Assembly (NCBI RefSeq): GCF_028475105.1
Contig: NZ_CP116936.1
Coordinates: 3,285,501 to 3,349,500, forward strand
Reading direction: 5' to 3'
Length of the DNA stretch: 64,000 nucleotides
Origin: Micromonospora sp. LH3U1
Lineage (GTDB): Bacteria; Actinomycetota; Actinomycetes; Mycobacteriales; Micromonosporaceae
Under the pieces are notes generated by a model. That model was not told the DNA's origin. It saw only the letters and a program-made list of their open reading frames with translations, and did not search any database. Each line of letters starts with the position of its first letter. Within the stretch, counting starts at the first letter, position 1. This document shows positions 6,596 through 14,942 of this stretch, piece after piece. A program made the position numbers and the translations under genes.

Positions 6596-7570
6596 GTGGA
6601 GCGTACTGAATCAATGCTGGCGCAGACCCGGCCACCTGGTGTGGCCGACGTCGATCCCGGGAGCGTGCTGCTGCCCGGCCACGACGTGCCGTTGGGTCGG
6701 TACACCACTGTGCGGCGGTTGCTGCCGCAGCGCCAGCGCCGGATGGTTGGCGCCTGGTGTTTCGTCGACCATTTTGGCCCGGACGACGTGGCGCAGCGGC
6801 CCGGCATGGAGGTGCCGCCGCACCCGCACACCGGCCTGCAGACGGTGACCTGGCTGCTGGACGGTGAGATTCTGCACCGGGACAGCCTCGGCAACGTGCA
6901 GCCGATCCGTCCCGGTCAGCTGAACGTGATGACCTCCGGCAACGGCATCGCCCACTCCGAGCGGTCGCCGGCCACCCATCCGCCGGTGATGCACGGCGTA
7001 CAGCTCTGGGTGGCACTGCCGGACCCCGCGCGAGCCGGGGCGGCGGATTTCGCGCACCACGCTGACCTGCCGCGCTGGCGTGACGGTGACCTTGACGTCA
7101 CCCTGCTGGTCGGCGAGTTCGCCGGGGAGCGGTCACCGGCGGTGGTGCACACCCCGCTGGTGGGTGTGCAGCTGGAGCTGAGCGGCGAGGCGCCGACGAC
7201 GCTGTCGTTGCGGCCCGATTTCGAGTACGCCGTGCTGGCGATGTCCGGTTCCGCGGAGGCCGCCGAGGTCGGGTTCGAGCCAGGGGCGCTGCTCTACCTG
7301 GGCTCGGGCCGCCGCGAGCTGACCGTGCGCGGCGGGGCTGGGGCCCGGTTGCTGCTGCTGGGCGGTACGCCGTTCGAGGAGCCGTTGGTGATGTGGTGGA
7401 ACTTCGTCGGCCGCTCGCACGAGGAGGTTGCCGCCGCCCGGGAGGACTGGATGGCCGGGGACGCGCGCTTCGGTGTGGTCGCCGATGACTCGGCGCCGCC
7501 GCTGCCGGCACCCGCCCTGCCCACGACTCGCCTCAAGGCTCGCGACCGCACCGGTGGCCTGCACGGCTGA
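6596..7570 (+). CDS. Pirin family protein
   Basis: This 324-residue bicupin starts at GTG 6596. The N-terminal cupin has the pirin metal motif 'PPHPHTGLQTVTWLLDGEILHRDS', then 'GNGIAHSE', giving the conserved His/His/His/Glu set for Fe2+ (about residues 63-120). The C-terminal cupin ('TPLVGVQLELSGEA', then 'HEEVAAAREDWMAGDARFG') matches the pirin C-terminal domain. Bacterial pirins have been linked to quercetinase-like dioxygenase activity and to redox or metabolic regulation; which applies here is open. The gene stands alone, 64 bp before the HhH protein. Confidence 0.92.
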   Translation: MERTESMLAQTRPPGVADVDPGSVLLPGHDVPLGRYTTVRRLLPQRQRRMVGAWCFVDHFGPDDVAQRPGMEVPPHPHTGLQTVTWLLDGEILHRDSLGNVQPIRPGQLNVMTSGNGIAHSERSPATHPPVMHGVQLWVALPDPARAGAADFAHHADLPRWRDGDLDVTLLVGEFAGERSPAVVHTPLVGVQLELSGEAPTTLSLRPDFEYAVLAMSGSAEAAEVGFEPGALLYLGSGRRELTVRGGAGARLLLLGGTPFEEPLVMWWNFVGRSHEEVAAAREDWMAGDARFGVVADDSAPPLPAPALPTTRLKARDRTGGLHG

Positions 7571-7634
7571 CGCCCCGCCCGTCGGGGACCGGCGCATCCG
7601 CGTGTGACCGACGGTCGCGCGGGTAGTCGCCGGC

Positions 7635-8303
7635 ATGCCGACCACTCTGATCAATCCGCTGGAGGACCGGAAGCGGCTGGCCCGCCGGCTCGCCGGCAGC
7701 GGGCGAGGATTCGCCGAGCAGTACGGCTTCCGCGTGACCAACAACCCGGCGAGCCTGTTCCAGGTGCTCTACCTCTCGGTGCTGCTGGCCCGTCGTGGCG
7801 ACTTCCGCCGGGCGTTGGACGGGGCGCGGGCGATGCGCGACGAAGGGTGGGACAGCGCCGCCCGGCTGACCCGTTCGCTGCACGAGGACCGGGTACGGGT
7901 GCTGCGCGCCAGCGGTCAGCGTGGCGACGTGAACGCGCTGGCCGACGTGTTGGGGGACCTGGCTCGTACGGTGGTCGAGCGGTACCGGGGCGATCTGCGC
8001 CGGTTGCGGGCGGTGGCGCACCATGACCCGGTCCGGGAGCGGGCGCTCCTCGCGGAGCTTCCCGGCGTGGACGATCAGGTCGTCGACCTGTTTCTGCGCG
8101 AGGCGCAGGCGCTGTGGCGGGAGGTGGCCCCGGTTGCCGACCGGCGTGCGTTGGCGGCGGCCCGCCGGCTCGGGTTGGGCAGGTCGGCGGATGACCTGGC
8201 CGGCCTGGCCAGCGGCGAATCGGAGCGGCTTGCCTGGTTGGTGGGGGCGCTGGCTCGGGTGGAGCTTGAGCATCGGTATGCGGAGGTGACAAGCCGACCG
8301 TGA
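7635..8303 (+). CDS. HhH-GPD-like (endonuclease III-like) protein
   Basis: This 222-residue all-alpha protein contains a helix-hairpin-helix-like 'LAELPGVDDQVVDLFLREAQ' (about 138-157), the equivalent of LPGVGxxTA in endonuclease III glycosylases. The catalytic Lys after the hairpin and the [4Fe-4S] cysteine cluster of true Nth are not visible. DNA binding is plausible, base-excision activity doubtful. Similar actinobacterial proteins are commonly labelled 'endonuclease'. ATG 7635 is the natural start (MPTTLINPLEDRKRLARRL). The gene is followed by about 260 bp without a gene. Confidence 0.65.
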   Translation: MPTTLINPLEDRKRLARRLAGSGRGFAEQYGFRVTNNPASLFQVLYLSVLLARRGDFRRALDGARAMRDEGWDSAARLTRSLHEDRVRVLRASGQRGDVNALADVLGDLARTVVERYRGDLRRLRAVAHHDPVRERALLAELPGVDDQVVDLFLREAQALWREVAPVADRRALAAARRLGLGRSADDLAGLASGESERLAWLVGALARVELEHRYAEVTSRP

Positions 8304-8562
8304 CGTGCCCTGGCCCACACTTCGGCGAAAATTGACCAAACGGAGGATGTTCTGTCGTATGGTTGGACCCGGCAGTGCTGGCCGCTCGGTTCGAGTGGGC
8401 ATCCACCGCCTGGTGACCGCGACCGGTTCGGGAGCGGTTCACCGCCTGGGCAGGCTTGCGTGGCGCCCTGGGTCGCGGTTCGTGACCAGGGGCGCCCGCC
8501 TGCCCCGGCGTTTCGTTTCGTTCAGCCCCGCCCCGTGTCGCCACCGGGGTCGGCGCGCCCGC

Positions 8563-9231
8563 TCAGCGGGCCAGACCAGCCAGCAGGTTCACGGTCACGG
8601 CGATGATGAACGCGCCGAACAGGTACGACACCATCGAGTGCCGCAGCACCGTGCGACGCATCTCGTTGCTGGTCAGGTTGGTGTCGGAGACCTGGAACGT
8701 CGTCCCGATGGTGAACGCGACGTAGGCGAAGTCGGAGTAGCGCGGCGGCTCGGGCTGGTTGAAGTTCACCCCGCCGTCCGGGCCGGTGTAGTAGATCCGG
8801 GCGTACCGGGCGGCGAACACGGTGTGCACCACGAACCAGGAGAGCACCACGCTGAGTACGCCCAGGCCGCTGTGTAGTTCTCGGTTCAGGCCGGGTGGCG
8901 CGCTCTGCGCGCTGGCCACGACCAACCCCACGGCCAGCAGGCTGGCCAGGCAGGCGACGAGCAGCAGCGCGTCGCGGATCGCCCGGTTCGGGTCCTCGTG
9001 TACGGCCAGTTGGGCGGTCCGCTCGGCGTCCATCGGCCAGATTTTGTGCCAGACCAGCGCGAGCCAGCTCAGTGCGCCCACGTCCCAGCCGGCCAGCGCG
9101 GCGAGCGGCAGTGGCAGCAGCAGCGCGAAGACGCAGCCGGCGATGACGCCGGCCACCGCCACCACGGCGAGCTGGACCACCGCGGCCGGGAAACGCACAT
9201 CCGCTGGCCGGGACGGGCCGGTTCGGTTCAT
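8563..9231 (-). CDS. DUF1345 integral membrane protein
   Basis: This 222-residue protein has about five hydrophobic segments (residues about 17-42, 48-60, 85-105, 122-140 and 200-218). It carries the DUF1345 signature 'RYSDFAYVAFTIGTTFQVSDTNLTS'. The family is uncharacterised; the signature faintly recalls an ion-channel pore loop, but nothing here proves transport. It is transcribed leftward; the DUF2795 gene upstream ends 36 bp before its start, so the two are probably co-transcribed. Confidence 0.85.
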   Translation of the reverse strand: MNRTGPSRPADVRFPAAVVQLAVVAVAGVIAGCVFALLLPLPLAALAGWDVGALSWLALVWHKIWPMDAERTAQLAVHEDPNRAIRDALLLVACLASLLAVGLVVASAQSAPPGLNRELHSGLGVLSVVLSWFVVHTVFAARYARIYYTGPDGGVNFNQPEPPRYSDFAYVAFTIGTTFQVSDTNLTSNEMRRTVLRHSMVSYLFGAFIIAVTVNLLAGLAR

Positions 9232-9267
9232 CGGCGACGCCCCCGCGTCAGAGCCGCCACCGCCGGA

Positions 9268-9540
9268 TCAGATGCCGCGTAGATGCTGCGAGACCCGGTT
9301 GTGCTTCTTGTCCCGGGCCTGCTCGGCCCGCTGGGCGGGGCTCACCTCGGGCGCCGCCTCGATCCCGGCAGACCGGGCCACTTCGGTGCCGTTGGCGTAG
9401 TCCACCGGCGGCAGGGCGCGCAACGCCTTCAGCACGTCCGGCGGGGCGCCTTCCCGTTCGGCCTCGCGGACCACCTCGTTCTTCTCGGCCGGGTAGTCCA
9501 GGCTCGACAGGTACTGCAGGACGTCCGCGTAGCTCGCCAT
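9268..9540 (-). CDS. DUF2795 protein
   Basis: This 90-residue protein has the DUF2795 pattern: 'LSSLDYPAEKNEVVREAEREGAPPDVLKALRALPPVDYANGTEVARSAG'. The C-terminal third is charged and probably disordered. These small actinobacterial proteins are uncharacterised and often sit near stress genes. It is divergent from the DUF2267 gene at 9696 across a 155-bp gap and upstream of the DUF1345 gene on the same strand. Confidence 0.85.
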   Translation of the reverse strand: MASYADVLQYLSSLDYPAEKNEVVREAEREGAPPDVLKALRALPPVDYANGTEVARSAGIEAAPEVSPAQRAEQARDKKHNRVSQHLRGI

Positions 9541-9695
9541 GGCAGGGGCTCCCTCGGGGCATCGACGTGGTCACGACCGGCGGCGGTTACCCGCACGCCG
9601 GCTGGTCACGCCCGCCGGGCGGAGGAAACCCGACCGTTTCCAACCCGCCGGCGCGGGTACCCGCAGGCGCCGACGCGAGCCCGAGGGAGTACGCG

Positions 9696-10106
9696 ATGAA
9701 CTACGACACCTTCATCGACCAGGTTTCCCAGCGCACCGCGACGTCGTCTGAGCGGGCGGTCGAGCTGACCCGGGCCGTGTTGGAGACGTTCGGTGAGCGG
9801 CTGACCGGTGGTGAGGTCCTGGACCTTGCCGCCCAGCTGCCCCAGCCGCTGCAACTGGTCCTCAAGCCGAGCCCGAGCACCGAGCAGGCGGACCGGTTCG
9901 GGGCGGCCGAGTTCGTCGCCCGGGTCGCGTTGCGTGCCGGTGTGGAGGAGCCTGCCGCCCGGGATGCCGTCCGGGCGGTTTTCACCACCCTGCGCGAGGC
10001 GATCACCGGCGGTGAGTTCGATGACGTGGCCACCCAGTTGCCGCGGGATTACCGGGGCTTGGTGGAGCAGGCGATGGCACCGGGCGCGACGCTGCGCCGC
10101 GCCTGA
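9696..10106 (+). CDS. DUF2267 protein
   Basis: This 136-residue protein starts at ATG 9696 behind GAGGGA; the frame is open upstream, but those residues lack coding character. It contains two alpha-helical repeats, each ending in a DUF2267-like 'GGEVLDLAAQLPQPLQLVL' or 'GGEFDDVATQLPRDYRGLV'. DUF2267 proteins are abundant in actinobacteria and of unknown role. A second DUF2267 domain occurs in the fusion protein at 22064-23041. No operon partner is seen; the riboswitch of the next gene begins about 90 bp downstream. Confidence 0.85.
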   Translation: MNYDTFIDQVSQRTATSSERAVELTRAVLETFGERLTGGEVLDLAAQLPQPLQLVLKPSPSTEQADRFGAAEFVARVALRAGVEEPAARDAVRAVFTTLREAITGGEFDDVATQLPRDYRGLVEQAMAPGATLRRA

Positions 10107-10195
10107 CGGTGCCACCTCCGCAGGGCGTACACAGCTGTTGGTCAGGGCAACCACTGATGTCCCGCTTGGCGTGGCGATTCAGCCTGGCCTAACCT

Positions 10196-10300
10196 TGTCG
10201 TGCGAGGGGAGTACTTCCCACGAACCATTCCGGTCAGTACGGCGCGCCCGGCGCGCCTCGGGTGGTTGCCCATCAGGTGGTGGGTGAAGGAGACCTCGAA
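10196..10300 (+). promoter_or_regulatory. yybP-ykoY (Mn2+) riboswitch
   Basis: The 5' side has the conserved GGGGAGTA (10206-10213) followed by CTTCCC, and the 3' side has GGAGACCT (10289-10296). These are the two loop sequences that form the Mn2+ site in the yybP-ykoY class. Closing stem P1 is CGAGG (10203-10207) with CCTCG (10294-10298). It lies directly before a TerC-family gene, a classic target of this riboswitch. Mn2+ binding is expected to raise expression. Confidence 0.85.
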
Positions 10301-10316
10301 CATGACGTGTTCGAGG
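10294..10316 (+). promoter_or_regulatory. RBS-sequestering hairpin (expression platform)
   Basis: CCTCGAACA (10294-10302) pairs perfectly with TGTTCGAGG (10308-10316) around the loop TGACG. The right arm covers most of the Shine-Dalgarno GAGGAG (10313-10318) of the ATG at 10324. The left arm shares CCTCG with riboswitch stem P1, so P1 and this hairpin are mutually exclusive. This implies translational control. Confidence 0.75.
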
Positions 10317-10323
10317 AGACCCG

Positions 10324-11346
10324 ATGACCGAAGTGTCTTATTTGTCCGCCGCCAGCGATCTGTCGTCGGTGGGCACGCCCACGCTGTGGGCGGTGACCAT
10401 CCTCGGCGTACTCCTGCTGCTGGTGCTGGACTTTCTGGTCACGCGGCGCCCGCATGAGGTGTCCATGCGGGAGGCCATCGGCTGGTCGACGTTCTACATC
10501 GCCCTGCCGTTGGCGTTCGGCGGCTGGCTCTGGTATCGCTACGGCTCCCAGCAGGGCGTGGAGTACCTGACCGGTTACCTGGTGGAGAAGTCGCTCTCCG
10601 TCGACAATCTCTTCGTCTTCATGCTGCTGCTGGCCGCGTTCGCGGTGCCGGCCGTGCTCGCCCAGCGGGTGCTGCTCTACGGCATCGCCGGCGCCCTGGT
10701 GCTGCGGGCGATCTTCATCGCCCTCGGCGCGGCGGCGTTGCAGACCCTCGACTTCGCCTTCCTGCTCTTCGCGATCATCCTCATCGCCACCGCGGTGAAG
10801 CTGCTGCGCGACGCCATGTCCGGGCATCAGCAGGAAGTCGACATCAACAACATGCGCGCGGTGAAGCTGCTGCGCCGGTTCATGCCGGTGGTCGACGACT
10901 ACCACGGCACCAAGATGACCGTCCGGCAGGGCGCGAAGCGGGCACTCACGCCGTTCGCCCTGGTGGTGGTCGCGGTGCTGGCCACCGACATCGTCTTCGC
11001 GGTCGACTCGGTGCCGGCGGTCTACGGCATCACCGAGGACCCGTACCTGGTCTTCGCCACCAACGCGTTCGCCCTGCTCGGTCTGCGTGCCCTCTACTTC
11101 GTCCTGCACGCGGCGCTGAGCCGGCTGGTGCACCTCAGCTACGGCCTGGCCACCATCCTGGCGTTCATCGGTCTCAAGCTGGGTCTGCACTGGGCGCACG
11201 GCATCTGGGACAGCGTTCCGCAGATCCCCACCCTGGCCTCGCTCGTTGTGATCATCGGCGTGTTGGTGGTGGTCACCGTGACCAGTCTGCGCGCCACCCG
11301 CGGTGGCACACCCGAGGACCGCGAGGTCGTCGCGGAGCGGCACTGA
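10324..11346 (+). CDS. TerC/Alx family membrane protein (probable Mn2+ exporter)
   Basis: This 340-residue protein has about nine membrane segments. It contains the TerC motifs 'EKSLSVDNLFVFMLL' (about 90-104) and 'VVVAVLATDIVFAVDSVPAVYGITEDPYLVFATNAFALLGLR' (about 218-258), whose acidic and Asn residues in the membrane are thought to bind the metal. Family members Alx and MntP-like TerC proteins export Mn2+ and affect metallation of secreted proteins. ATG 10324 follows GAGGAG by 5 bp. The Mn2+ riboswitch in the leader strongly supports a manganese role over the old tellurite label. Monocistronic. Confidence 0.9.
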   Translation: MTEVSYLSAASDLSSVGTPTLWAVTILGVLLLLVLDFLVTRRPHEVSMREAIGWSTFYIALPLAFGGWLWYRYGSQQGVEYLTGYLVEKSLSVDNLFVFMLLLAAFAVPAVLAQRVLLYGIAGALVLRAIFIALGAAALQTLDFAFLLFAIILIATAVKLLRDAMSGHQQEVDINNMRAVKLLRRFMPVVDDYHGTKMTVRQGAKRALTPFALVVVAVLATDIVFAVDSVPAVYGITEDPYLVFATNAFALLGLRALYFVLHAALSRLVHLSYGLATILAFIGLKLGLHWAHGIWDSVPQIPTLASLVVIIGVLVVVTVTSLRATRGGTPEDREVVAERH

Positions 11347-11422
11347 CCGCGCCGCGCCGGGGCGACAAGGAGGTACGCGGGAAAGCTCCCGCCTCGGCCA
11401 GCGTGGGTGGTACGACTGTGCA

Positions 11423-12022
11423 ATGGGAATCGTGTCACCGGGTTTTCAGGGTCGGCCCCGAACACAGGAGCCGGCCCTGCCACCCGGTCAGTACCTGACC
11501 GAGGACTTCCCGGTGCTCTCGGCCGGCCCCACGCCCCGGGTGTCACTGGACACCTGGGAGTTCGTCATCTCCGCCGAGAACGGCGGCGAACACCGGTGGT
11601 CGTGGCAGGAGCTGATGGCCCTGCCGCAGGAGACGCCAATGGTGGACATCCACTGCGTCACCCGCTGGTCCAAGCTCGGCACCAACTGGCAGGGCGTCTC
11701 ACTGGACACTCTGTTCGCCGACGTCGACACGGGAGCGCACTTCGCGCTCGCGCACTCCTACGGCGGGTACACCACCAACCTGCCGCTGGACGACCTGCGC
11801 GGCGGCCGGGCCTGGGTGGTGCACACCTTCGACGGTGCGCCGCTGCCCGCCGAGCACGGCGGGCCAGCGCGGCTGCTGGTCCCGCACCTGTACTTCTGGA
11901 AATCCGCGAAGTGGGTGCGCGGCCTCCGGCTCAAGACGATGGACGAGCCGGGGTTCTGGGAGACCGCCGGCTACCACGACTACGGCGACCCGTGGCGCGA
12001 ACAGCGGTACCAGGGTGACTGA
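11423..12022 (+). CDS. Sulfite-oxidase-like molybdopterin oxidoreductase
   Basis: This 199-residue protein starts at ATG 11423 (MGIVSPGFQG); the frame is open upstream but not coding-like. It is a single oxidoreductase molybdopterin-binding domain with the Mo-ligating cysteine in 'VDIHCVTRWSKLGTNWQGV' (Cys78) and the family pattern 'SYGGYTTNLPLDDL' and 'YFWKSAKWVRGL'. It lacks the dimerisation domain of true sulfite oxidases and has no twin-Arg signal, so it is cytoplasmic, like other actinobacterial stand-alone members. The substrate is unknown. Its stop overlaps the start of the flavin reductase-like gene, so the two are probably a redox pair. Confidence 0.9.
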   Translation: MGIVSPGFQGRPRTQEPALPPGQYLTEDFPVLSAGPTPRVSLDTWEFVISAENGGEHRWSWQELMALPQETPMVDIHCVTRWSKLGTNWQGVSLDTLFADVDTGAHFALAHSYGGYTTNLPLDDLRGGRAWVVHTFDGAPLPAEHGGPARLLVPHLYFWKSAKWVRGLRLKTMDEPGFWETAGYHDYGDPWREQRYQGD

Positions 12023-12794
12023 GCGCGCCGTGGCGACGAGCACGCCGTCCCGCGCGCCCAACCGGTGGCATGTGGCCCGGCTGGTGGAGCGCCGGGTGGA
12101 GACACCGACCGCGCAGACCCTGGTGCTGGAGCTGCCGGACTGGCCGGGGCACCTGCCGGGGCAGCACGTCGACGTGCGGCTGACCGCGCCGGACGGCTAC
12201 CAGGCAGCACGGTCGTACTCCATTGCGGGGCCCGTCGTGGACGGCCCGGGCGGCCCGCGCATCGAGGTGACCGTCCAGCGGGTGCACGACGGCGAGGTGT
12301 CCCCGTACCTCATTGATGTCTTTGCCGACGGCGACCCGGTGGAGGTCCGCGGACCGCTCGGTGGCTGGTTCATCTGGCGGCCGGAGGAGACCGCGCCGGT
12401 GCAGCTCGTCGCCGGTGGCTCCGGGATCGTGCCGCTGATGGCGATGATCCGGTCCCGGCGGGCCACCGGCAGCAAGGCGCCGTTCCGGTTGATCTACTCG
12501 GTGCGCACCCCCGGCGACGTGATCTACGCCGACGAGCTGCGCCGCCGGATCCGCGACGACTTCGGCCTGGACATCGCGTACGTCTACACCCGCGAGGCAC
12601 CCGAGGGTTGGCGTGGTGAGCCGCACCGGATCGGGCTGGCGGACGTCAACACGCACGGCTGGCCACCGGACCTGCAACCGCTCACCTACGTCTGCGGCCC
12701 GACCGGGTTCGTGGAGACCGTGGCCGACCTGCTGGTGGGCCTGGGTCACCCGTCACGGCGGGTCAAGACCGAACGCTTCGGCCCCACCGGCTGA
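12015..12794 (+). CDS. Ferredoxin-reductase-type FAD/NAD(P) oxidoreductase
   Basis: This 259-residue protein starts at GTG 12015, overlapping the previous gene by 8 bp; GTG 12030 is an alternative. It has an FAD-binding barrel with 'AARSYSIAGP' (RxYS motif) and an NAD(P) domain with 'VAGGSGIVPLMAMIRSRRA' and 'YVCGPTGFVETVADLL'. There is no [2Fe-2S] C-terminal domain. Its conserved place beside the Mo-enzyme and DUF6510 suggests it passes electrons from NAD(P)H to or from that enzyme. That pairing is known from genomic context, not biochemistry I can cite. Confidence 0.88.
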   Translation: MTERAVATSTPSRAPNRWHVARLVERRVETPTAQTLVLELPDWPGHLPGQHVDVRLTAPDGYQAARSYSIAGPVVDGPGGPRIEVTVQRVHDGEVSPYLIDVFADGDPVEVRGPLGGWFIWRPEETAPVQLVAGGSGIVPLMAMIRSRRATGSKAPFRLIYSVRTPGDVIYADELRRRIRDDFGLDIAYVYTREAPEGWRGEPHRIGLADVNTHGWPPDLQPLTYVCGPTGFVETVADLLVGLGHPSRRVKTERFGPTG

Positions 12795-12829
12795 CCGCCC
12801 GCTCGCTCCCGCAAGGTCGAGGAGATTCG

Positions 12830-13123
12830 ATGACCGAGATGTCGTACCTGGACGGCAACATGCTCGACGGCCCGATGCGTGAGCTGTTCACCGTCGACCT
12901 GAGCAGCGCGATGGGCCGCTGCGAAAACTGCGGGATGACCGGCTCGATGGCCAGCCTGCACGTCTACTCGCACGCCCCGGGCCTCGTCGCGCGCTGCCCG
13001 TCCTGCGAACAGGTGATGCTGCGACTGGTCCGCGGACCCGACCGGGCCTGGCTGGACATGCGCGGCACCACCTTCCTCCAGGTCCCGATGCCGATGGAGC
13101 AGCCGTTCCCCGGCCCGCTCTGA
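12830..13123 (+). CDS. DUF6510 zinc-ribbon-like protein
   Basis: This 97-residue protein starts at ATG 12830 behind a purine-rich GGAGATTCG. It has two CxxC pairs, 'GRCENCGMTGS' and 'ARCPSCEQVML', about 30 residues apart, forming a probable zinc ribbon (residues about 29-65). It is the third gene of the Mo-oxidoreductase/flavoprotein operon, a combination recurring in actinobacteria. The role is unknown; it could bind metal for, or regulate, the Mo-enzyme. Confidence 0.85.
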   Translation: MTEMSYLDGNMLDGPMRELFTVDLSSAMGRCENCGMTGSMASLHVYSHAPGLVARCPSCEQVMLRLVRGPDRAWLDMRGTTFLQVPMPMEQPFPGPL

Positions 13124-13157
13124 CGGAACGCTTGCCCGGCTGAGGCAGCATGGCCGG

Positions 13158-13604
13158 ATGAGCGCCGGTCGATGGCGTGGTGTGCCGCTCGCGGTCCGGT
13201 GGGTGGTGGCGGTCGCCGTGCTGGTCTTCGCCTACGGCACCGCGGTGCACGTGGTGCAGTTGCTCCTGCCCCAGTTCGGCCCGCAGCTCGCCCTGCCCGG
13301 GTGGCTGACGTTCTACTTCACGTCCCTGACTGTGTGGGATCCGTTGGCGGCGGTGCTGTTGGCCGCTCGCCGGGTGCAGGGGCTCGTGCTGGGTTGCGCG
13401 GTGCTGGCGACGGACGCGGCCGCGAACGGGTACGCCAACTACGTGCTGGACCCGGCGGCCGGTGTCACCCCGGGCCGGATCGGGCAGGCCGTCATCACCG
13501 GCCTCGCCGTCGGTCTCGTCGCGCTCAGCCCGTGGCTGGCACCGTGGCTCATCTGCTCGGGAGGCCGAAGCGGCACGACCGCTCAGGCGCGGAGGAGGTC
13601 GTAG
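13158..13604 (+). CDS. Small multi-pass membrane protein, unknown
   Basis: This 148-residue protein has four likely membrane helices (about 11-33, 45-65, 73-92 and 109-131) and a short basic tail. I do not recognise a named family. It begins 34 bp after the DUF6510 stop and may be read through from that operon. Its last 22 bp overlap the end of the convergent gene at 13583. No catalytic residues can be named. Confidence 0.65.
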   Translation: MSAGRWRGVPLAVRWVVAVAVLVFAYGTAVHVVQLLLPQFGPQLALPGWLTFYFTSLTVWDPLAAVLLAARRVQGLVLGCAVLATDAAANGYANYVLDPAAGVTPGRIGQAVITGLAVGLVALSPWLAPWLICSGGRSGTTAQARRRS

Positions 13605-14227
13605 GCCCGGGCGAGGTCGTCGGCCCACTGCGAACCGTCGTCACGTTCCCATGCGCGGTGCAGGCGGTCGCGGGTCGCCTCCCGGCGTACCCAGTCGCCG
13701 AGGGCGCTCGGCTTCTGCCTGGCGAAATTGAGTCCGCAGACCACCTCGGCCAGGTGCCGGTCAGCGGACGAGGTGAGCGTGGTGTCCCAGACGTCGAGAA
13801 ATCGTTCGGCACGCTCGCCGGCAGCGCGAGCCGCGTCGAGGAAGGTCACCGGATCGGTGAACGACCCGAGCCGCGATGGGTGGTCGGCCAGCAGTGACCG
13901 CCACACCGCGTCGAGGTACGCGTCGACGGCCTCTTGCTCGCCCTGCGGCCAGGTGCGCCACTCCTGGTGGGGAAGCTTGCCCAGGACGATGACCGGGTCA
14001 AGCTCGTCGGACCCGAGCAGGCTCTCCAGGAGTACGGGGAGCAGGGCCTTCACGTCAGCGCGGTCGCCGACCGTGTTGCCGAGGCTGATGGTCAGTGAGA
14101 ACAGGTCGTGCTCGTCGACCAGCACCGAGCCCTCGCAGTGCGGGCAACCGTCGAGTACCGCACGGCGCGGATACCGGGCGAACGCGTCCCGCACACCCGC
14201 CAGAGCCGTCGTCAGCACGTTCCCCAC
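13583..14227 (-). CDS. Uncharacterised actinobacterial protein with CPHC motif
   Basis: GTG 14227 is preferred (MGNVLTTALAGVRDAFARYPRRAVLDGCPHCEG, 214 residues), since a start at 14278 would overlap the gene upstream. It is an alpha-rich soluble protein with a lone CPHC pair near residue 28, a Trp-rich 'HQEWRTWPQGEQEAVDAYLDAVW' and a regular helical C-terminus. I do not recognise a function. It is the downstream gene of a probable two-gene leftward unit with the PPOX-class protein (gap about 23 bp). Confidence 0.65.
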   Translation of the reverse strand: MGNVLTTALAGVRDAFARYPRRAVLDGCPHCEGSVLVDEHDLFSLTISLGNTVGDRADVKALLPVLLESLLGSDELDPVIVLGKLPHQEWRTWPQGEQEAVDAYLDAVWRSLLADHPSRLGSFTDPVTFLDAARAAGERAERFLDVWDTTLTSSADRHLAEVVCGLNFARQKPSALGDWVRREATRDRLHRAWERDDGSQWADDLARAYDLLRA

Positions 14228-14250
14228 CGGCCGATTCTCGCATCGACGGC

Positions 14251-14658
14251 TCACTGGGCGCTGCCCGCGAGCAGCCACCGTCGGATGGGGATCTCCAGCA
14301 GCGCCCGCTCGCCGTCCGGGCCGACCTGCCGGCCGACGTCCCAGCCGTCGTACTTGCGCGCGAACGCCTCAACGACCGTGCTCGGGAACCCACTCCGGTA
14401 TACGTGGGCGGTGCCCTCCGCCACCACTGGCGCGTTGCCGTCCTCCAGGGCCATTGACACCCGCGGGTCGGTCAGGACGTTACGGGCTTTGACGCTGCGG
14501 CTCTCACAACCGACCCAGAACGTCGCGGAGAGGTAGACGAACCAGACCGGCGTCAGGTGCGGGGACCCGTCGCGCCGCAACGTGCACAGCCAGCCGTTCA
14601 ACTCCCGCGACAGTCGCTCCTGGACGTCGGCCGGGGGGATCGAGAGGGTTCGGCTCAC
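14251..14658 (-). CDS. PPOX-class flavin/F420-binding protein
   Basis: This 135-residue split-barrel protein has the signature 'LNGWLCTLRRDGSPHLTPVWFVYLSATFWVGCESRSVKARNVLTDPRVSMALEDG', typical of the pyridoxamine-phosphate-oxidase-like family that in actinobacteria often uses coenzyme F420. This suits a Micromonospora-like host. The family includes F420-dependent reductases and haem or biliverdin reductases; the substrate here is not evident. It is co-oriented with the gene at 13583. Confidence 0.85.
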   Translation of the reverse strand: MSRTLSIPPADVQERLSRELNGWLCTLRRDGSPHLTPVWFVYLSATFWVGCESRSVKARNVLTDPRVSMALEDGNAPVVAEGTAHVYRSGFPSTVVEAFARKYDGWDVGRQVGPDGERALLEIPIRRWLLAGSAQ

Positions 14659-14942
14659 CGGGCCAGTGGATCACAACGCCGCACGTTCCGACGACGGTCT
14701 TTCTGCCTGCTGCGCCGCGTCGAGTCAGGCGGCAGAGGGTTCGTCGATGGAACAGCCGGTACGTGCGGCCCGCGCGGCGCTTGGGCATCGCGGGGATGAC
14801 CCCGCCGGATCCGGACTGGCGTCAGGTGCGGGCAGCCTTCACCGCCGGGTACCGGAAACCCGGGTGCGGTCGACCCTGGCACCCCCTAGGCTCCCGCTCC
14901 GACGGCTGGCACGGCGTCCGGTCGGCCGGGAGGAGCGCAGCG

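Noticed and set aside
7635..8303. Functional endonuclease III
   Set aside because: The iron-sulfur cysteines and catalytic Lys are not visible; only the helix-hairpin-helix-like element is.
8305..8877. 190-codon plus-strand frame
   Set aside because: Arg-rich, and its second half is antisense to DUF1345; no motif or RBS.
10273..11343. 356-codon minus-strand open frame rich in His/Gln/Glu
   Set aside because: It is the reverse of the TerC gene; no family motifs, and TerC has a riboswitch and RBS.
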